This document shows positions 1 to 5,521 of a stretch of DNA of 13,992 bases, in pieces. The translations under genes and the position numbers were made by a program. The DNA lies in NCBI GenBank assembly GCA_030745815.1, contig JASLNX010000121.1, forward strand, positions 1-13,992. The letters are read 5' to 3'. The number at the start of each line of letters is the position of its first letter. Position 1 is the first letter of the stretch. Source of the stretch: an archaeon (GTDB lineage: Archaea > Iainarchaeota > Iainarchaeia > Iainarchaeales > GCA-2688035). Below the pieces are notes generated by a model. That model saw only the letters and a program-made list of their open reading frames with translations, did no database searches and was not told where the DNA came from.

Positions 1-232
1 CGTCTTCGGCGGTTATTCTTTTCACAATCCTTTTCGATACTGGGACAGCAATCAGAATGGCTGGAAAGCTTACGATTACTCCAGCTGCAAACGCAACAAT
101 TACCTTTTCCAAAAAACCCGGGCCAATTCCAAGATTTAATGCAGTAATTACAAAAGCCATTAAGCTGCTCATTATCAATGTTAGAAAGATTTTGAACAGC
201 GTTTCAGAGTGCTTTGCGCTTATTTTATTCAT
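1..232 (-). CDS. DUF2798-type small membrane protein, 3' end cut by the window edge
   Basis: About 77 codons are visible and the C-terminus lies beyond position 1. The first ~15 residues are polar, followed by a hydrophobic helix containing TLIMSSLMAFVITALNLG, a loop with GPGF, and a second hydrophobic helix ending in AVPVSKRIVKRI. The S-L-M-(A/S)-F-V-I-T-x-x-N-x-G pattern followed by PGF and a second helix is typical of DUF2798, a family of short two-helix membrane proteins of unknown function. I chose the ATG at 232. An in-frame ATG at 250 would add MDCGKE, but the same GATTGTG stretch lies upstream of the next two genes, where it is untranslated leader. The gene starts about 32 bases after the stop of the propeller lipoprotein gene on the same strand, so co-transcription is likely. 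The family call is from memory of the pattern and is fairly good; the function is unknown. Confidence 0.6.
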   Translation of the reverse strand, partial: MNKISAKHSETLFKIFLTLIMSSLMAFVITALNLGIGPGFLEKVIVAFAAGVIVSFPAILIAVPVSKRIVKRITAED

Positions 233-264
233 TTCTTTCCCACAATCCATTCTTTGCTTTTCTA

Positions 265-640
265 TTAGCTGTCAAATTTTTTTAATTCTTTTTCATCAAA
301 TACTACAAATTGTTTGTTTCCTTCTTTTGCTATGTATGCTAGTTTGCCGTTGACTTCGATTAATCTCTCAACATCATCGTATTTTTTTAGTTCTTTTCCG
401 TCGTATACTACAAATTGTTTGTCTCCTTCCCTTGCTACATATGCTAGTTTGCCGTTGACTTCAAGAAGACACATATCGAACTTCAGGGAACAACCCCCAC
501 CCAAAATACCTCCCAGCAAATCGTATTTTTTTAGTTCTTTTCCGTCGTATACTACAAATTGTTTGTCTTCTTCTTTTGCTACGTATGCTAGTTTGCCGTT
601 GACTTCGATAGGGCTGCTTGCATCTTGATATTCCGTTCCC
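265..640 (-). repeat. Near-identical tandem units at the 3' end of the propeller gene
   Basis: The segment TATACTACAAATTGTTTGT and its surroundings (plus-strand reading) recur at about 300, 405 and 549, spacings of 105 and 144 bases, with only a few substitutions. These encode the last three repeat units. The nine earlier units are much more diverged, pointing to recent expansion at this end. Confidence 0.8.
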
Positions 641-1947
641 ACTTCTTCTTCGCCGTATACTATAAATATTTTTTCTTCCAAGTCATAATTGTAAGTAGTG
701 TCTGCATCTTCTATTTTTTTAATTGCGCTGTAAACTAATCTGCCATTGATTTCAGTAAGGTATAAATTATATGAGTCAGGGAAGTATGGGGCCTTTCTAT
801 CCTGGTCAATAAGTTGGTAATATTTCTCATGTTCTTTTCCGTCATATACTACAAACTGTTGTCTTCCTTCTTTTGCCACATAAGCAAGCTTTCCGTTGAC
901 TCCGAGGAAATTCTCCACTTCATCGTATTTTTTTTGTTCCTCTCCGCCGTAAACAATAAATTCTTTATCCTCATTTGTTGCCCAATAGATTAATTTTCCG
1001 TTTACCTCGTAAGGGCACTTAACATAATCATATAGTGGCTGTCTTTCTCCGTCATAAACTATGACATATCTAGTACTGCGTTTTTCTAGTTCATAGGGTC
1101 GGGGGTTTTCCGGGTAGGTTTTTAATCTATAAGCTAGCTTACCATTAACCCCACCCACACAACTTATTTCCCGAGTGCTGCCGCCACCTTCTAGTGTTTG
1201 TTCCTTTCCGTCATATACCACTACTTCTTTTTCTACACCGCCAACTCCAACTAATACACCCGCTATATAAGTTAATTTTCCATTAACTTCGAAAGGATAG
1301 TCCCAAATATCTTTATACTCTGGCTGTTCTTCGCCATCGTATACTACAAATGGGTAACCGGCATAAGTTCTAGAGGTATATTCATTTTCTTTCCCCTTTT
1401 TTGCGACATACGTCAATTTTCCATTAACTTCATAGGGGCTTCCAACGCGGTAGTATTCTAATCCTACCTTTTCTTCGCCATACATTATGTAATTTTCTTT
1501 TTCTGGAACACTATATTCTGGTTGAACCCTATAGGCTAATTTACCACCGATTTCAGTAAACCCGCTGCCTGCTTTTTCTTCTCCATCATATACCCAATAG
1601 CCTTTCTCCGCATAATTGTCCCCGTAGTATACCAATTTACCATCAATTTTAGCTAGCTTCTGTATCCAATCGTATTTTTTTTGTTCTTTTCCATCGTACA
1701 CTACGAATTCTTTGTCATCTTCACTATCTTCTTCTACAACATATGCTAGTTTGCCATTTACTTCAACAGCATCATCAAGGTCAATCCTAAACTTTATTCC
1801 TTCCTCTGCCTGGCCAGAACCTGCTCCGTTTTCACCTGAACCGCCGTTTCCGGTCGCGGTTCCGTTCTGCTCTCCTGTTTCGCTTACGCATCCGCTAAGA
1901 ATTAAGGCAATTGCCAGCAAGCCGATTAAGATAAGTTTTTTGTTCAT
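265..1947 (-). CDS. Repeat lipoprotein, probable 12-blade beta-propeller-like surface protein
   Basis: The protein has 560 residues. Residues 1-20 form a lipoprotein signal peptide with lipobox LSGC (Cys20), so it should be secreted and lipid-anchored on the outer face of the membrane. A Gly/Asn/Glu-rich linker covers about 21-50. From residue ~61 to the end there are twelve copies of a 35-55 residue unit. Each starts with (V/I)NGKLAYVA and continues through a variable loop to (F)VVYDGKE, usually ending KKYD. Alternating short beta strands and the DGKE turns suggest a beta-propeller, perhaps two six-blade rings; this is inference. The last three units are nearly identical even at DNA level, with spacings of 105 and 144 bases. 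No enzymatic motif is visible, so binding or adhesion is the simplest guess. The ATG start matches that of the neighbouring lipoprotein gene, and the gene has its own TATA-like box. I do not recognise a named family. Confidence 0.85.
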   Translation of the reverse strand: MNKKLILIGLLAIALILSGCVSETGEQNGTATGNGGSGENGAGSGQAEEGIKFRIDLDDAVEVNGKLAYVVEEDSEDDKEFVVYDGKEQKKYDWIQKLAKIDGKLVYYGDNYAEKGYWVYDGEEKAGSGFTEIGGKLAYRVQPEYSVPEKENYIMYGEEKVGLEYYRVGSPYEVNGKLTYVAKKGKENEYTSRTYAGYPFVVYDGEEQPEYKDIWDYPFEVNGKLTYIAGVLVGVGGVEKEVVVYDGKEQTLEGGGSTREISCVGGVNGKLAYRLKTYPENPRPYELEKRSTRYVIVYDGERQPLYDYVKCPYEVNGKLIYWATNEDKEFIVYGGEEQKKYDEVENFLGVNGKLAYVAKEGRQQFVVYDGKEHEKYYQLIDQDRKAPYFPDSYNLYLTEINGRLVYSAIKKIEDADTTYNYDLEEKIFIVYGEEEVGTEYQDASSPIEVNGKLAYVAKEEDKQFVVYDGKELKKYDLLGGILGGGCSLKFDMCLLEVNGKLAYVAREGDKQFVVYDGKELKKYDDVERLIEVNGKLAYIAKEGNKQFVVFDEKELKKFDS

Positions 1948-1967
1948 TAGTTCACAATCTACGTTTT
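1862..1967 (-). repeat. Leader plus signal-peptide repeat, copy 1 (propeller gene)
   Basis: About 105 bases running from AAAACGTAGATTGTGAACT, just before the ATG, through the signal peptide and the CVSET codons are nearly identical to 2453-2555. Beyond this the two genes are unrelated in sequence, apart from similar low-complexity linkers. Confidence 0.8.
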
Positions 1968-1991
1968 GGTTTCTTCTTCCTGATTGGGCGG

Positions 1992-2003
1992 TTATTTACT
2001 GTT
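1992..2003 (-). promoter_or_regulatory. TATA-like promoter of the propeller lipoprotein gene, overlapping the upstream stop codon
   Basis: The minus strand reads CAGTAAATAACC and includes the TAA stop of the DUF1566 gene. TAAATAACC is identical to the box upstream of the DUF1566 gene and lies about 45 bases before the ATG at 1947. The downstream lipoprotein can therefore have its own transcript. Confidence 0.45.
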
Positions 2004-2535
2004 CGGATGCACACACTACGTTAATCATATCTGCGGCAATAACCAACTCTCCGATGATGCCACTGCGGTGCAGATATACATATGCAAGGTCATGTTCTTC
2101 TTCTAGATCGTCGGCCCAATAATACTGTTGTTCCAATCCTGTAAAGCCGGTGTTTTCATTTAGGTAATCGGCGTCCCCGTTTTCCGTAATTAGCCTGCTC
2201 AATTCCGTGGTGGTTGGCAGCCTCCAGTTTTTTTCACCAATTGCAAGGTTTGCGCAATATTCTTCTGCATCACGCCGTCTCACGTTTTCACCGAATGTTT
2301 CTTTAAATGCTGAACCGTCTTTTTGCCAGCAAAGGCTATTTTTTGCGTCCAGCATTGTTCCCTCGCCGCAGCCGTCCTCCTGAAAAGCACCAGTTTCCCC
2401 AGGTGCTTCGCCTTCTCCGGCTGAATTTCCACCGTTTTCTGGAGCAGTTTCTGTCTGTTCCTCTGTTTCGCTTACGCAACCACTAAGAATTAAGGCTGCT
2501 ATTAGCAGGCTGATTAAAATAAGTTTTTTGTTCAT
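1996..2535 (-). CDS. DUF1566 (Lcl C-terminal-like) lipoprotein
   Basis: The protein has 179 residues from the ATG at 2535. Residues 1-20 are a lipoprotein signal peptide ending LSGC (Cys20), almost identical to that of the downstream propeller protein. An acidic Gly/Glu/Pro linker runs to about 55, followed by one domain at ~57-175. That domain has the DUF1566 hallmarks: an early CW pair (Cys69-Trp70) in LDAKNSLCWQKDG, a helix with A-x-x-Y-C (Cys94), the WRLPT-x-x-EL signature at 104-112, a YYWADD segment, and a final VVC near the end. DUF1566 domains have a C-type-lectin-like fold and occur in secreted proteins; ligands are mostly unknown. A GTG at 2550 would add MDCEL. I rejected it because the equivalent codon is GTA in the neighbouring paralogous leader, and the ATG is the shared start. 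Likely an anchored surface binding protein. Confidence 0.8.
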   Translation of the reverse strand: MNKKLILISLLIAALILSGCVSETEEQTETAPENGGNSAGEGEAPGETGAFQEDGCGEGTMLDAKNSLCWQKDGSAFKETFGENVRRRDAEEYCANLAIGEKNWRLPTTTELSRLITENGDADYLNENTGFTGLEQQYYWADDLEEEHDLAYVYLHRSGIIGELVIAADMINVVCASEQ

Positions 2536-2555
2536 AAGTTCACAATCCACGTTTT
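2453..2555 (-). repeat. Leader plus signal-peptide repeat, copy 2 (DUF1566 gene)
   Basis: Second copy of the segment at 1862-1967. It differs at a few bases, including AAAACGTGGATTGTGAACT before the ATG. The conservation reaches into untranslated DNA, so it reflects duplication and not only protein constraint. Confidence 0.8.
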
Positions 2556-2588
2556 ACTTTTTTGTGTCTTGTTTACTAATGGGAGAGG

Positions 2589-2600
2589 TTATTTAAAAAC
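2589..2600 (-). promoter_or_regulatory. TATA-like promoter of the DUF1566 lipoprotein gene
   Basis: On the minus strand this reads TTTTTAAATAACC, an archaeal-type AT-rich box about 55-60 bases before the ATG at 2535, giving a short untranslated leader. The TAAATAACC part recurs upstream of the neighbouring propeller gene. Confidence 0.5.
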
Positions 2601-2621
2601 CTTCATAACCGGCAGTGAAGG
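2595..2621 (-). terminator. Possible tbp terminator overlapping the next promoter
   Basis: On the minus strand CCTTCA, a ten-base loop and TGAAGG form a 6-bp hairpin followed at once by TTTTT. It lies about 15 bases after the tbp stop. The T run is also the front of the TATA box for the DUF1566 lipoprotein gene. Confidence 0.35.
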
Positions 2622-2636
2622 CTACACTTTGCTATT

Positions 2637-3248
2637 TTATTTCTTCTTTTTCTTTACTGCCTTTTTAGCAGGCTTTGCCTTGCCCTTTTTTGCCGGCTTC
2701 TTTGCGGCCTTTTTCTTCTTTCCAAGAACAAGTTCTTGAGTTACCCTTAGGCCTTTTCTCAGAAGAGACTCTTTCTTTGCACCAGCACAGATCATCTTTC
2801 CGTTCTTAAATAATAGCAGTGTAAGCTTTGGATCTGAAAGCCTTAGGATTGCTCCTGGAAACTGCTCTGGCTCGTACTCAACATTGTCAAGCTTTAAAGC
2901 TGTCTGGAACAAGTCAAGCGGCTGGCCCAAGTTTGCTGTAGCAACAAGGTTTACAACAGTGTACTTTACAGTCTTCTGGATTTTGACCGTTTTTTGAATT
3001 TCGTGAATAAGTTTGCTTGCCTTTCTAATTGCCTGCGCAATTTGCTTTTCAGTACTTGCCCCGGAACAGATTACCTTTCCGTTCTTAAACAAAAGCATTG
3101 AAACCTTTGGCTCTTTTAATTTCAAAATTGCACCAGGAAACTGTTCTGGTTCATACTCAACGTTTGGAATAGTAATAGCTAGATTATATAAGTCAAGAGT
3201 CGCATTCAAATTCGCACTCGCAACCAAATTTACAATAGTATACTTCAC
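2637..3248 (-). CDS. tbp: TATA-box-binding protein with a lysine-rich C-terminal tail
   Basis: The protein has 203 residues and is the general transcription factor that binds the TATA box and recruits TFB and RNA polymerase. It shows the two direct TBP repeats: residues ~1-84 and ~95-175 each carry VNLVA(S/T)ANL, EYEPEQFPGAI and LLFKNGK(V/M)IC(S/A)GA. The FPG and LLF phenylalanines are the DNA-kinking residues. Between the repeats the hexapeptide IQKTVK occurs twice in tandem (84-95). Residues 176-203 form a tail of Lys, Ala, Pro and Gly, 17 of 28 being Lys; archaeal TBPs usually end at the core or in a short acidic tail. The start is a GTG at 3248, preceded by an excellent Shine-Dalgarno (GAGGGTGAT, 3254-3262); the residues agree with other TBPs beginning right at the first strand. 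Its own TATA element lies near 3296-3305, so autoregulation is possible but not shown. Confidence 0.97.
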   Translation of the reverse strand: MKYTIVNLVASANLNATLDLYNLAITIPNVEYEPEQFPGAILKLKEPKVSMLLFKNGKVICSGASTEKQIAQAIRKASKLIHEIQKTVKIQKTVKYTVVNLVATANLGQPLDLFQTALKLDNVEYEPEQFPGAILRLSDPKLTLLLFKNGKMICAGAKKESLLRKGLRVTQELVLGKKKKAAKKPAKKGKAKPAKKAVKKKKK

Positions 3249-3295
3249 AAGACATCACCCTCGATTTTTAAGACCTTTAAATAGTTTAAAAAGCC

Positions 3296-3305
3296 TATAT
3301 AAAAA
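3296..3305 (-). promoter_or_regulatory. TATA box of tbp
   Basis: The minus strand reads TTTTTATATA, about 50 bases before the GTG start, leaving room for the Shine-Dalgarno at 3254-3262. A second AT-rich box (CTATTTAAAGG, about 3275-3285) lies nearer the gene and could be an alternative element. Confidence 0.5.
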
Positions 3306-3427
3306 GGCGCTGGAAACCTTTAAAAAGGGAATTTTGTGACTGCACAAGCCTTAGGGTTATGGATTTTTTTTAACCCGAGCCTTGGTTAGTCTAAGTCGCT
3401 TTCTGCCGGCCTTCTGCCTGGGTTTTC

Positions 3428-3586
3428 TTAATTCGGGGTGCCGCTGGTAGGTTTTAAGGTTAGTGAATTCTTCCCCGCCCAACTCTGTTCGTGAGCTGGG
3501 TCTTGTCCAATCTCCCTGTTTCCAATTCCAACTTTTCTAAACAAGTTTGTTACAGGCGTTATTACTTTCTTTATTAGTCGCTTCAT
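3428..3586 (-). CDS. Possible small ORF (52 aa), perhaps the first part of a frameshifted gene
   Basis: An ATG at 3586 opens a 52-codon frame encoding a basic, amphipathic N-terminus (MKRLIKKVITPVTNLFRKV), ending at 3428. A TATA-like ACAATAAATA at 3611-3620 would place transcription only 2-4 bases before the ATG, which fits leaderless initiation. In the -1 frame an open stretch runs from 3536 to the stop at 3357 (59 codons, no ATG). It encodes a Trp-containing then strongly basic sequence with segments such as GGEEFTNLKTYQRHPELRK and RKRLRLTKARVKKNP. Joining the frames at the AAAA run near 3533-3536 gives a basic protein of about 76 residues. That would mean a frameshift in the gene or assembly, or chance overlap of open frames. 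I do not recognise either sequence. The region is more GC-rich than its surroundings, so a structured RNA is an alternative. Confidence 0.3.
   Translation of the reverse strand: MKRLIKKVITPVTNLFRKVGIGNREIGQDPAHEQSWAGKNSLTLKPTSGTPN
3478..3500 (-). other. RNA hairpin in the tbp/LppM intergenic region
   Basis: Read on the minus strand, CCCAGCTC, a seven-base loop and GAGTTGGG make an 8-bp stem with one G-U pair. On the plus strand the same place would be an A-C mismatch, so the structure favours a minus-strand transcript. It lies within the GC-richer stretch holding the possible small gene. Confidence 0.35.
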
Positions 3587-3610
3587 CTAATTTATTATAG
3601 TCTAAACCCC

Positions 3611-3620
3611 TATTTATTGT
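3611..3620 (-). promoter_or_regulatory. TATA-like box upstream of the small ORF at 3586
   Basis: The minus strand reads ACAATAAATA. Its centre is about 29 bases before the ATG at 3586, which would give a leaderless or nearly leaderless transcript through the 3357-3586 region. Confidence 0.35.
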
Positions 3621-3675
3621 TTCTGGCAAGGCGGAGGCTGCAAAGACTTTAAACGGCCTGACGGGTAAGTTTTTT

Positions 3676-3715
3676 AAAAAAAAAGAAAAAGATTGAAAAG
3701 GATACTTACCTTTTC
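3676..3715 (-). terminator. Hairpin and T tract after the LppM-like gene
   Basis: On the minus strand GAAAAGG, a seven-base loop holding the TAA stop, and CCTTTTC form a 7-bp stem (3695-3715). A long T-rich run (CTTTTTCTTTTTTTTT) follows at 3676-3691. This fits factor-independent archaeal termination on T tracts. Confidence 0.5.
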
Positions 3716-4368
3716 AACATTATTACTGCTGCACCAATAGCGATTATTACAACAACAACCGCGATTATAATGGTGGTGGTGTCGAATCCGAAAAGACCAG
3801 CTGCTGTAGATGATTCAACATATGCTTCAGCCGGTAGGTCAATCAAGTCAAATTTAACTGAGCCGTCGTTTTGCAATTCGCCGCCTTCCTGTTTGGTTAC
3901 TGTTCCAGGGAGCGTGATATAGTAGTCGTATGCAAAACCGGAGGCCTTTAGCATTTGTAGCTGCTGGGGGTCTGTAGGTATTTGCTGATCTGCTGTGTCT
4001 CCTGAACTGAACTCTTCCATAACTTTTTTTACGTCCAGTCTGTAGGTTCCCTCATCAATAGTCAAAGCAAGGGAATTTTTTCTGTCAAGCTGCCCAGTAA
4101 TGGTTGCCACTTTGCCTTCACTAGTGCACTCCATATTTGTTAGTGCTATAGGTAAGGTTGACATTTCATCTCCTGTTTGCTCATTGAAATTGTCACATGG
4201 CCCGCTTTCCTGTTCACCATCTGGGGTTGGAAAGTTAGACATATCCAATTTTATATTCATTGTTGACATGCCGTCAGCAGCAATGTTTTCCCTGAGCTCT
4301 ACTTTTATGCACCCGGAAAGCAAAACCAATGCAACTAAAAGGCCTGCCAGCAAAAACTTTTTTTTCAT
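3706..4368 (-). CDS. LppM-like lipoprotein with a C-terminal membrane helix
   Basis: The protein has 220 residues. It starts with a lipoprotein signal peptide (MKKKFLLAGLLVALVLLSGC, lipobox LSGC, Cys20), followed directly by CIKVELRENIAADGMSTMNIKLD. This opening, a Cys then an alternating strand and a D-G turn, is that of LppM-type domains in actinobacterial and archaeal surface lipoproteins. Residues ~75-195 continue as a beta-rich domain (LDRKNSLALTIDEGTYRLD; FAYDYYITLPGTV). A helix of Ile, Val and Ala at 199-217 followed by KR is a clear membrane anchor, so both ends would sit at the membrane. Start choice is firm: an AGAGGTGAT ribosome-binding site lies at 4372-4380. A TATA box CTTTAAATATAA is at 4411-4422, and a hairpin plus T tract follows the gene. 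The LppM assignment is by pattern, not alignment; the function is unknown. Confidence 0.8.
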   Translation of the reverse strand: MKKKFLLAGLLVALVLLSGCIKVELRENIAADGMSTMNIKLDMSNFPTPDGEQESGPCDNFNEQTGDEMSTLPIALTNMECTSEGKVATITGQLDRKNSLALTIDEGTYRLDVKKVMEEFSSGDTADQQIPTDPQQLQMLKASGFAYDYYITLPGTVTKQEGGELQNDGSVKFDLIDLPAEAYVESSTAAGLFGFDTTTIIIAVVVVIIAIGAAVIMLKR

Positions 4369-4410
4369 GATATCACCTCTAATAAAATATGTTAAAATAA
4401 AAGCAAGAAG

Positions 4411-4422
4411 TTATATTTAAAG
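4411..4422 (-). promoter_or_regulatory. TATA box of the LppM-like gene
   Basis: The minus strand reads CTTTAAATATAA about 45-50 bases before the ATG at 4368. The downstream AGAGGTGAT ribosome-binding site at 4372-4380 completes a classical archaeal start region. Confidence 0.55.
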
Positions 4423-4484
4423 GTATAGGTGGTTTTTAGTGCCAACCAATAAATACTTGTTAATGCTTTAATTGCTTGGTTTGA

Positions 4485-4766
4485 ATGTTTTCAATGCATG
4501 ATTTCAGAAACGCTCTTCTAAGTATTGATTGGGCGTTAACGGCTTTCTTTATTGTGAAGTTAACTCCCTTTGAGTTTGTTTCATCTGACATTTTGAAAAA
4601 CATTGGCGGAATTGCTTTGTTTGCCGTGTTTATAATTGCTTTTGAATTGGCTGGGCGGGAATTTATTTGGGAAATTGCCGGAAAACACCATAGGCTGGGG
4701 AAGCAAATTATTGCGCTGGTAATAATGCTGTTTGTTCTGGCCGGGGCCTTTACGCTGGTTGCGTAA
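4485..4766 (+). CDS. Small integral membrane protein, unknown function
   Basis: The predicted protein has 93 residues with two clear hydrophobic helices, at about 40-57 (GGIALFAVFIIAFELAG) and 73-92 (QIIALVIMLFVLAGAFTLVA). A weaker one lies at about 15-32 around WALTAFFIVKLTPF. A short charged loop (GREFIWEIAGKHHRLGK) separates the strong helices. I recognise no family. The ORF on the opposite strand over the same bases is a shadow: its sequence is low in structure and lacks a sensible start, whereas the plus frame gives coherent transmembrane segments. The ATG at 4485 lies about 30 bases after a TATA-like AATAAATA (4449-4456) and so would be nearly leaderless; an ATG at 4494 is an alternative. 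It is divergent from the LppM-like gene and upstream of the L21e cluster, from which a separate TATA box divides it. Confidence 0.65.
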   Translation: MFSMHDFRNALLSIDWALTAFFIVKLTPFEFVSSDILKNIGGIALFAVFIIAFELAGREFIWEIAGKHHRLGKQIIALVIMLFVLAGAFTLVA

Positions 4767-4803
4767 ATGTTTTTTTGAGGGCAGGAAACCGTGCTTTTGC
4801 GTC

Positions 4804-4814
4804 CTTTTTTAAAT
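4804..4814 (+). promoter_or_regulatory. TATA box of the L21e-rpoF-DUF655-rsmA cluster
   Basis: CTTTTTTAAAT lies about 55 bases before the L21e ATG at 4865. It falls inside the open but unlikely upstream extension of that frame, which supports the later start. Confidence 0.45.
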
Positions 4815-4864
4815 GTTTCCAACAAGTTATGTTTTATTGCGTTATTGATTTAGTAGTGATATTT

Positions 4865-5164
4865 ATGACTAATAAGAAAGCAAAGGGAAAAAGATCCAAA
4901 ACCAGAAGAAAGCTTAGGTCAAAGGGAAAGAAGACCGTTTCACAGCTGGTTAAGACTTTTAATGAAGAGGACAGAGTGCAGATTCACATTGAGTCAAGCA
5001 TTCACTCAGGCATGCCCTCGGCTAAATTCCAAGGATTTGCCGGAAGGGTTGTTGGAAAAAGAGGTGCAGTTTACGAGGTTGCAGTAAGGGACGGAAAAAC
5101 CCCAAGAACATTAATAGTGCACCCAGCGCACTTGAAAAATATGAACGTGAAGGTGGCAGGATGA
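4865..5164 (+). CDS. rpl21e: 50S ribosomal protein L21e
   Basis: The protein has 99 residues, the normal size for this archaeal/eukaryotic large-subunit protein. The N-terminus is a basic RNA-binding stretch (KGKRSKTRRKLRSKGKK). It is followed by the SH3-like barrel with EEDRVQIHIESSIHSGMP, FQGFAGRVVGKRGAVYEVAVRDG and the RTLIVHPAHLK motif that typify L21e. The reading frame is open from 4775, but the upstream 30 residues do not fit the family, so I chose the ATG at 4865. A TATA-like box at 4804-4814 fits a transcript starting near 4840. The stop overlaps the next start (ATGA at 5161-5164), so it is translationally coupled to rpoF. L21e followed by rpoF, DUF655 and rsmA is a common archaeal gene order. 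Confidence 0.96.
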   Translation: MTNKKAKGKRSKTRRKLRSKGKKTVSQLVKTFNEEDRVQIHIESSIHSGMPSAKFQGFAGRVVGKRGAVYEVAVRDGKTPRTLIVHPAHLKNMNVKVAG

Positions 5165-5499
5165 TTGGAGAAGAATTGATTGAAGAAAAACCGGTTTCGC
5201 TTGCAAAAGTGAAAGGGATTCTTTCTGAAAGAAAAAAGGACAAAGAACTTAACTACGAACAAGACATAGCACTAAAGTACGCAAAAAAGTTTGCAAAGAC
5301 TACACCAAAACAAACAGAGAAGCTAGAGGCAGATCTTTCGGCAATTGAATCGCTCACACCGGAACTCATAACCAAAATAATCGACGTGCTTCCATCGCAA
5401 AAAGAGGTTATGGAAATGCTCGTTCCAAAGAACGCAGACATTCCAGATGAAGACCTTGCAAAAGCCCTTGAGATTACCAAAAAGTACTCGAAGGAATAA
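5161..5499 (+). CDS. rpoF: DNA-directed RNA polymerase subunit F (Rpb4 homologue)
   Basis: The protein has 112 residues. In archaea RpoF (Rpb4) pairs with RpoE (Rpb7) to form the polymerase stalk, which helps open-complex formation and binds the emerging RNA. The sequence has the expected helical layout: KPVSLAKVKGILSERKK near the N-terminus, the central NYEQDIALKYAKKFAKTT helix, then the HRDC-like part LTPELITKIIDVLPSQKEVMEMLVPK and a short charged C-terminus. That is typical RpoF content and length. The ATG overlaps the L21e stop by four bases, so ribosomes probably re-initiate here. The position between L21e and DUF655 is the conserved archaeal location of this gene. Confidence 0.95.
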   Translation: MIGEELIEEKPVSLAKVKGILSERKKDKELNYEQDIALKYAKKFAKTTPKQTEKLEADLSAIESLTPELITKIIDVLPSQKEVMEMLVPKNADIPDEDLAKALEITKKYSKE

Positions 5500-5521
5500 A
5501 AAGTCTAAGAGAGGATAGGTC

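Larger units (their letters stand above)
3249..3705. other. 457-base gap between tbp and the LppM-like gene
   Basis: From left to right it holds the tbp ribosome-binding site and TATA elements (3254-3305) and a CCTTTAAAAAGG palindrome near 3318. It then holds the -1 open frame (3357-3536), the 8-bp hairpin (3478-3500), the small ORF (3428-3586) with its TATA-like box (3611-3620), and the T tract of the LppM-like gene (3676-3691). I see no tRNA, SRP RNA or RNase P RNA signature. Confidence 0.6.

Noticed and set aside
265..640. CRISPR-like or satellite repeat
   Set aside because: The repeats have coding periodicity, variable spacing in multiples of three, and encode the NGKLAY units of the lipoprotein.
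1712..2122. Plus-strand Ser-rich open frames across the lipoprotein genes
   Set aside because: They are antisense shadows of the repeat and signal-peptide coding DNA, with Ser/Thr runs that follow from the opposite-strand codons.
3340..3600. RNase P RNA, SRP RNA or tRNA in the long intergenic gap
   Set aside because: I could not find the conserved cores of RNase P or SRP RNA, a T-loop GTTCRA motif, or a cloverleaf.
4460..4825. Minus-strand open frame of 121 codons over the small membrane protein
   Set aside because: The plus frame gives coherent membrane helices and has a TATA-like box upstream; the minus frame has no recognisable domain or start signals and reads like a shadow.
4775..4864. 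30-residue N-terminal extension of L21e
   Set aside because: It does not match the family, contains the TATA-like box of the gene, and the ATG at 4865 gives a normal 99-residue L21e.
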